Shown: in pieces, positions 58,867-64,000 of the stretch
Layout: each line of letters starts with the position of its first letter
How positions within the stretch are numbered: position 1 is the first letter of the stretch
Source: Cricetomys ansorgei
Taxonomy: Eukaryota > Chordata > Mammalia > Rodentia > Nesomyidae
Reading direction: 5' to 3'
DNA: 64,000 bases
Assembly: GCA_026225945.1 (NCBI GenBank)
Contig: JAMJFZ010000199.1
Location: forward strand, 65,144,001-65,208,000
The notes under the pieces: generated by a model
What the model was told of the DNA's origin: nothing
Database searches by the model: none
The model's input: only the letters and a program-made list of their open reading frames with translations
Made by a program: the position numbers and the translations under genes

Positions 58867-60203
58867 CAAATACTCTATTTGATTTGAGTCTTGTTATTTC
58901 CAGAACTGGAAAGAACCAGTGTTCAGGTTGAGGCTCCAAACAGTATATATGTGGCAGTATAGCTGTGGTTGAAAGGGAATGTGTTTTGATTATTGTAGCT
59001 TCAGCACACAGCTAGCTACTGATCATAGTTGATGCTGAAGGAACATCTACTGAATGCTGAAGCTAGACAGACATTACTGTAAGCTATCGTATGGCTGTGA
59101 TGGTGGTTTTAAAACTGTTGCCAGAGTCTAGCTAGTAATATGTTTAGAGGCTTTTTTCCTTTGGTAATTCTGTCCAACTCCCCTCCATAGCTTTTTTTGT
59201 GCCTTGTCTCCCTTGCTAGCTCTAGGCCCAAGAGGACAGTGTTGGTTTGGGTCTGTCATGGTGTTGGGCAGTTAAGGGTTCCAGACTAGCAGGCTGGCAT
59301 ACACTGATTTCCCAGACTGTGCACTTCTCCATCCTTTGCAGCTTTGGGCACAGCTGTTGAAGGCCTTGGTGCAAAGTTTGCTTCCTCTTTGCTGTTTTCC
59401 TGGCTACTTAAGTTGCTGTGCTCCCTGTAGTCCATGCATGTGGACGTCCACCTTGTTTGACTTGCAGGAGTTGGGCCAAAATGAAGTCAGCATAAACCAG
59501 ATGCAGGATCAGGCTCTTTGTGTTTCTTTCCTGGTCAGAGATTTAGGTGTTTTCTTTTAGAGATTACACTTTAATTATTATGGATTTAAGGTATAGGTGC
59601 AGTGCAGAGTTACTTTACCATTTTCTTGTTCTGGATCGCTTATCTCTATCCCTCCTTCAAGTACCAAGTACTAGGAGTGCTGTATTGTACCTGGAGAAAG
59701 CAAAGCTTTTGAGCTTTTCATGGAGAGAAAGGGAAACCAGGGCTTTGTGTCTGCCAGTGGAATTCAAGGCCAATGCCTGGCTCATTTTTCTAGAGCTGTA
59801 AAGATTAAGTAAGATGTAGCTGTAAACCTGGAGAGTAGGAAGTGCTTACAAACATGTTGCTGTGATTTGACACTGAGGTCTGGAACTCCTGAAAGGCATG
59901 TGACCCAGGAACAGTGCTCCCAAGTCCCCAAACTAGTGGCAGATGAGGCTGTGAAAGTAGGAAAGATTACCAAGAAAAATGTGCTCTCCATTTGAAGGTG
60001 TTTATTTTATCAAATAGTTATTAACTATGGTGTAGAATTTTTTAAGTAAAGCTTAAATAGATGAGCTGCGTCTGCAAGTTAACAAAGCATTCTCTTGTTT
60101 ATTTCTTGATTTGGGGTAGGTTTTTTTTTTTTTTAAATTATTTTTTATTTCAAGCTGTTGTTTGATTTTTTTCTTAGTTGTTGAGTTTACATGCTAAAGC
60201 TAC
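58867..60203. other. Intron 1; nothing recognised
   Basis: A T-rich run lies at 60121-60134. No exon or repeat is identified. Confidence 0.42.
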
Positions 60204-60814
60204 TGAGGTCCAGCCCTGGCAAGAGTTTGGTGACCCAAGAGGGAGAGGCAGAGTCAGCAGAATAATATGAACCGCACTTCTTATAGATGGGTCCAGAGAC
60301 TTCTCTCTGTATTCAGGCTTTTCTCTCTCCTTCACTGTTCTCTCTCTTCTCTTATATCCTCTCCATAAAAATCACACATATACACGTTCACACACATTTT
60401 GTGAATGATGCGAAGCTTCAACAACCTTATTCTTTCCAATCTCCATAAAAACACACTATTCATACATTCATATACCTTGTGGAGGAAGCAAAGCTTCAAC
60501 ATAAACTTACCCCACGCACACATACATCTTGTAAGTTTTAACACACACACACATTACCCACACTGATCTTGTGAGCTTCCTCTTCTTGTGGAAGAAGCAA
60601 AGCTCCAACATACACACATCTTACTCATGCATCTTATAAGCTTCCATTTGTAAGCTTCCTTTAAAGATACCGCATGGCCAGCTTTCTGGGTTGGCCATCT
60701 TACATGGTGCCTGACCCCAGCATGCTGGTTTGCTCTGAAGAATAAAAGTGCCTTTGCTTTTTGCATATGTGCGTGGTCTCTCTGGTCCTTGGGGGGCAAA
60801 TTTCGAACTCAACA
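60204..60814 (+). mobile_element. LTR-like element with internal repeats
   Basis: It begins TGAGGTCCAGCCCTGGCAAG and ends TTTCGAACTCAACA, giving TG...CA termini; AATAAA is at 60741-60746, about 70 bases from the end, as in a U3-R-U5 layout. A GAAGCAAAGCTTCAACA-type motif occurs three times (60407, 60484, 60594), and TCTCCATAAAAA twice. No target duplication is clear, so the exact boundaries are tentative. Unrelated to the other three LTRs. Confidence 0.62.
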
Positions 60815-62383
60815 CAATGAAGCCCTAGAGGTTTCCCAGACTCTCAGTCAGGACAGGCCCGCAGGTCAGAATGGAGTTTTCTGAGATGATGTTTTTAAAG
60901 CTTTTTCCTCTGTGTTGATGTCTTTGTTGATATGTTTGTAGGTTAAACTTCACTTCCCTTAGAAGACACCAGGCAGTGGCCCCAAACCGTGCAGTGGTAA
61001 TTTTATTTTTTGCTGTCAGATGGGGCTTCAAAAACAGAAAGCAGGTTTCCTCTAAGAATGTCCTTTATGGAGCAGCAGCAACTGTTGATGGTATTGAATG
61101 TACACATCTGTACACATTTAAACAGTAGTCTTTGTGGCTAAGAGAAGCCAGTGTTCAGTATTTCTGGATTCTGTAATAGGAAGCTGTTTCAAGAGGAATA
61201 TCAAAGGGAGTGCTGATAAGCATTCCTCATAAGGGAAGGCCTCTTCTGATGCATAGATAGCTGCTTGTGGAGTGTGCAGTACTTACTCAACTTTGTAGTT
61301 TTGTGCTGAACTTTGAGTCCTAAAGTAAAAATCCATCTTACTTTTATCTTTGACAGTGATTTAAATACTTATGTATCCAAGGAGCTAATCTACTCAGAGA
61401 AAGCTTGATGTTAAGAGACAGCAAAGAAAATCTACAGTAGGAAAGAGTGTATGACCTTTATTCTACTTCAAGGTGGTTCTTGTGTATGGTTGGGGTCAAG
61501 CTTGTTGGGGGTCAAGCTTGTCAGTTTGTGTGTCTACATAGGAGTTCACTGTGCCGTGGGTTCTTTCCTGAACTGCCCTTGGATCTTTATCAAATACTAG
61601 TTAACTTTAGCTCAGTTGTAGTGTGCTTCACAGCATGTGTAAGTCTCTGGGGTCAATCCCTAGCACTGCAAACAGAATAAACACCTAGTCTGCAGTGCCT
61701 ATGCCAGTCCAGTTCGGGGTGCTATTCTGTGGCTCTGTATGTCTGCCCTTAAACCAAACCTTCATTGCTGGAGCTTAGAATGGCTTGCTAGCTACAGTAT
61801 AGGTCTCTCAACTTTGTTCTTTTCAGAATTTTCTTCTCTGTTCATTCCGGTTCACACATACCCTTAAGCTGTAAAATTAACTTAAGATTTACATAAACAT
61901 CTACTGTGCCCTTGATAGGGATTACACACTGGGATAGTTAAATTTTAGGTGGAAGATCATGTAAGCAATATTGCATTTCTTTGTGGCTCTGCTGTCTCCA
62001 TTTCCAGGTTTTTAGGATTCTACTTGAGTGTTTGTAGTTCCTAGTGTATACAGTTTGTCAAATTTATCTTAATGTCATATTTTGATATTATTAAGATGTC
62101 ATTTACAATTCTGTTTCTAATGTTTTTGTTCTGTGCTTAGCCATGCAGGCTATTGCTACATAGCACATCACATGCTGCCACTCTGTGAACTCCAGGTTAC
62201 TTCTGGTGTCTTTGTTGTAGATAAGTTGGGACTTTTTAGAGCACTTTATCTGAATAATGACAGTAGTTATGTTTATTTTGTTTTTCATGTCTTTCTATTC
62301 TGAGCAGGACTCCTGCCACAATGTACACTTATGCTCTGAAGGAACATTGATAGGAGTATTTGGGTTGATTATGATGTGGCCTT
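60815..62383. other. Intron 1; one ID-like SINE and little else
   Basis: A short tandem repeat GGGGTCAAGCTTGT (x2) lies at about 61492-61518. No gene is seen. Confidence 0.42.
61606..61681 (+). repeat. ID-like SINE
   Basis: AGCTCAGTTGTAGTGTGCTT and GGGGTCAATCCCTAGCACTG match the tRNA-Ala-derived ID/BC1 A- and B-box regions. Confidence 0.72.
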
Positions 62384-62634
62384 ACATCTTTCGTGTGTGT
62401 GTGGTGGAGGCCAGAAGTTGACTTTGGATGTCTTCCTCAGTCACTCTTTGCCTTGTGTTTTGAGACAGGATCTCTTATTCACCTGCAGCTTGCCAAGTTG
62501 GTTGTACCTGCTCTTCATAGTGAGCCCTTGGGTCTTCCTGTCTCCAGCTCCCCAGAACTGAGTTTGCTGCTGGGGATCAGACTGCCCAGCACTTGCAGAG
62601 CAAGCAAGTTCTTTCCTGATTGAGCCCAGTCCCA
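62384..62634 (-). repeat. B4-type SINE
   Basis: The plus strand shows GGAGGCCAGAAGTTGACTTTGG, TTTTGAGACAGGATCTCTTATTC, TGCTGGGGATCAGACTGCCC and GATTGAGCCCAGTCCC, the composite B4 order. Confidence 0.82.
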
Positions 62635-62976
62635 CCTATACTTTTTCCACAGATGGTCTTTGGTCTGTTTTAGGTTAAGGAAGTGTCGTTTTACTCTTAC
62701 TTTGGGAAGAGGTTTTAGTTATTTCAAATATTCAATGTGTTAAAGGCTTTTACTCTGTTGGCTCAGATCCTCATGGTTCTGGTTCTCTTTCTTAGTCATT
62801 TAAATGTAGTGAACTCTGTTGAATTGTTCTCAAATGTTAAACCATGTTCCCTCCCTGAAATGCTTGAGGCTCTGAGCTCTTGCATTATCCTGTTTAGAGC
62901 TCCTGAGATTTCTGTTACTAATACCTGTTGTACATTTCTATTCACATTCATAAGAAATAATAGATAGGTATAGGCT
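62635..62976. other. Intron 1; nothing recognised
   Basis: Unique-looking sequence with no clear repeat or exon. Confidence 0.42.
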
Positions 62977-63026
62977 AATTATTATTATTATCATCATCAT
63001 CATTATCAATATCATTATTATTATTG
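62977..63026 (+). repeat. (ATT)n/(ATC)n trinucleotide microsatellite
   Basis: ATT triplets pass into ATC triplets and back; Asn/Asp-rich ORF on the minus strand is an artefact. Confidence 0.93.
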
Positions 63027-63471
63027 AAAATGTTTACGAGATTTTTGAAGCAGACTGATAAAATGAACTTGGCATTTGTGTTTCTTCTCTGTTTTGGAAT
63101 AGTCTGTGCAGAATTGATAGTGCTCTCTCTTCTAGGTTTGGTGGAATCACCCAGGGAGCCCAATGGGTCTGGTATTTTCTTTGAGACAGCTTAACTCATG
63201 ATCATAGTTCTCTGTTAAGAATAGCTCTCTGTGCCATCTCTCACTTTGTGAGTGGCCTTTGATAGTTTGTGGTTTTTATAGCAATTAACTGTCTGCCGTG
63301 AATTGTCAAATTTATTGGTATGAAACTGTTGATAAAATTCTTTTTTTTTTAAGTGAACACAAGGTAGGCACCACCTACGGCTGGTACCAATTTTCACCTG
63401 ATGTTAATAATTATACATTTATTCTTTATTGAATAGTAACCTGCATCTTTTTCTGTCTTCTCTTTATTTTT

Positions 63472-63494
63472 TCTCTCTCTCTCTCTCTCTCTAT
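63472..63494 (+). repeat. (TC)n microsatellite
   Basis: Short CT dinucleotide array next to a B1. Confidence 0.88.
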
Positions 63495-63497
63495 CTG

Positions 63498-63632
63498 TTT
63501 TATTTTTTAAAGTAGGATCTCTAAGGTCTAAATGGTCTTGCTGCGCAGATTAGTCTGGCCTTGAATTCATAGTCATTGTTATTTCAGCCTTCCAGGTGCT
63601 GGGATTAAAGGTGTGATCCATTATGCTAAGCT
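63498..63632 (-). repeat. B1 SINE, diverged
   Basis: AAGTAGGATCTCTAAGGTC, CTGGCCTTGAATTCATAGTC and GGTGCTGGGATTAAAGGTGTG give a reverse-strand B1. Confidence 0.8.
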
Positions 63633-63659
63633 GACCTCCCTCTCTTCCCTCCACCCCTC

Positions 63660-63854
63660 CTTTTTTTTCTTTAATTATATGGATGTGTGCATGTGAGTAT
63701 GAGTGTGTCTGTGGTGGCCAGAAGAGGACATAGATCCTCTGGAGATGGAGTAAAGGCGACTGTGAGCCACCTCACACTGGAGCTGAGACTCAAAATCCAG
63801 TCCTCTGCGTGAACAGCAAGTGCTCTTAGTAGCTAGACCATCTCTTCAGCCCCA
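63660..63854 (-). repeat. B3-type SINE
   Basis: The plus strand shows TGTGGTGGCCAGAAGAGGAC, TGTGAGCCACCTCACACTGG, AAGTGCTCTTAGTAGCTAG and ACCATCTCTTCAGCCCC. Confidence 0.87.
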
Positions 63855-64000
63855 TTTTCTATTTCTTACATTTGTGGCTTTGTTGAGATCTGCCTCCTCT
63901 CTCCCGTCTCCTTAGTCTTAATTTGCTTTTCACTTGTTAGTTTCTTCAGTTGGAAGCTTAGGCTGCTGAACTGAGAGGTTTCTCCTTTCTCTGTAGCTTC

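Larger units (their letters stand above)
36795..64000 (+). other. KHDRBS3: KHDRBS3 intron 1 (5' portion)
   Basis: From the exon 1 donor to the window end I find no second KHDRBS3 exon. Nothing encoding the expected Glu-Ile-Glu-Lys-Phe continuation or KH domain is present on the plus strand. The intron is therefore longer than 27.2 kb, in line with the long first introns of KHDRBS family genes. Its repeats and candidate elements are listed separately. Confidence 0.85.

Noticed and set aside
61606..61681. tRNA gene
   Set aside because: A- and B-box-like words are present but belong to an ID-type SINE derived from tRNA-Ala; no intact cloverleaf is seen.
1..64000. Previously undescribed multi-gene system
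   Set aside because: Only one exon of a known gene is supported. The rest is intergenic and intronic DNA with repeats, so there is no basis to claim a new system.

Overview
This window is mammalian nuclear DNA from a muroid (mouse-like) rodent. It carries B1, B2/B3, B4 and ID-like SINEs, solo endogenous-retrovirus LTRs, MaLR-type LTR remnants, MIR fossils and many microsatellites, with no bacterial-style gene packing. Two B2-type SINEs and two LTRs still have near-perfect or perfect target-site duplications. I cannot fix the species from sequence alone. The scarcity of intact, young ID elements argues weakly against rat.

Only one protein-coding gene is supported. A CpG island at about 35.87-36.87 kb contains the promoter and first exon of KHDRBS3 (SLM2/T-STAR), a STAR-family RNA-binding splicing regulator. 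Coding exon 1 (36701-36788) encodes the first 29 residues plus one base and ends at a strong GAG|gtgagc splice donor. Everything right of it, more than 27 kb, is the 5' part of KHDRBS3 intron 1. The rest of the gene lies beyond the window.

Layout: 1-35.9 kb is intergenic sequence upstream of KHDRBS3. It holds SINEs, two LTRs on the minus strand (26.0 and 29.5 kb), DNA-repeat and MaLR remnants, microsatellites and AT-rich unique stretches that may include conserved regulatory DNA. 35.9-36.8 kb is the CpG-island promoter, 5' UTR and exon 1, with Sp1-type GC boxes, G-quadruplex runs, a short GCC repeat and a CG palindrome. 36.8-64 kb is intron 1, holding a second solo LTR of the 29.5 kb family (antisense to the gene), another LTR-like element at 60.2 kb, two complete hAT-type nonautonomous elements and one truncated copy, a CTCF-like core at 44.18 kb, and SINEs.

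The other open reading frames in the window look like chance, low-complexity or repeat-derived frames. I found no RNA genes, CRISPR array or undescribed multi-gene system. The points most worth following are the uninterrupted in-frame 5' leader of KHDRBS3, the pair of related solo LTRs flanking its promoter, a local ~0.46 kb-offset duplication at 15.9/16.4 kb, and several candidate regulatory stretches.
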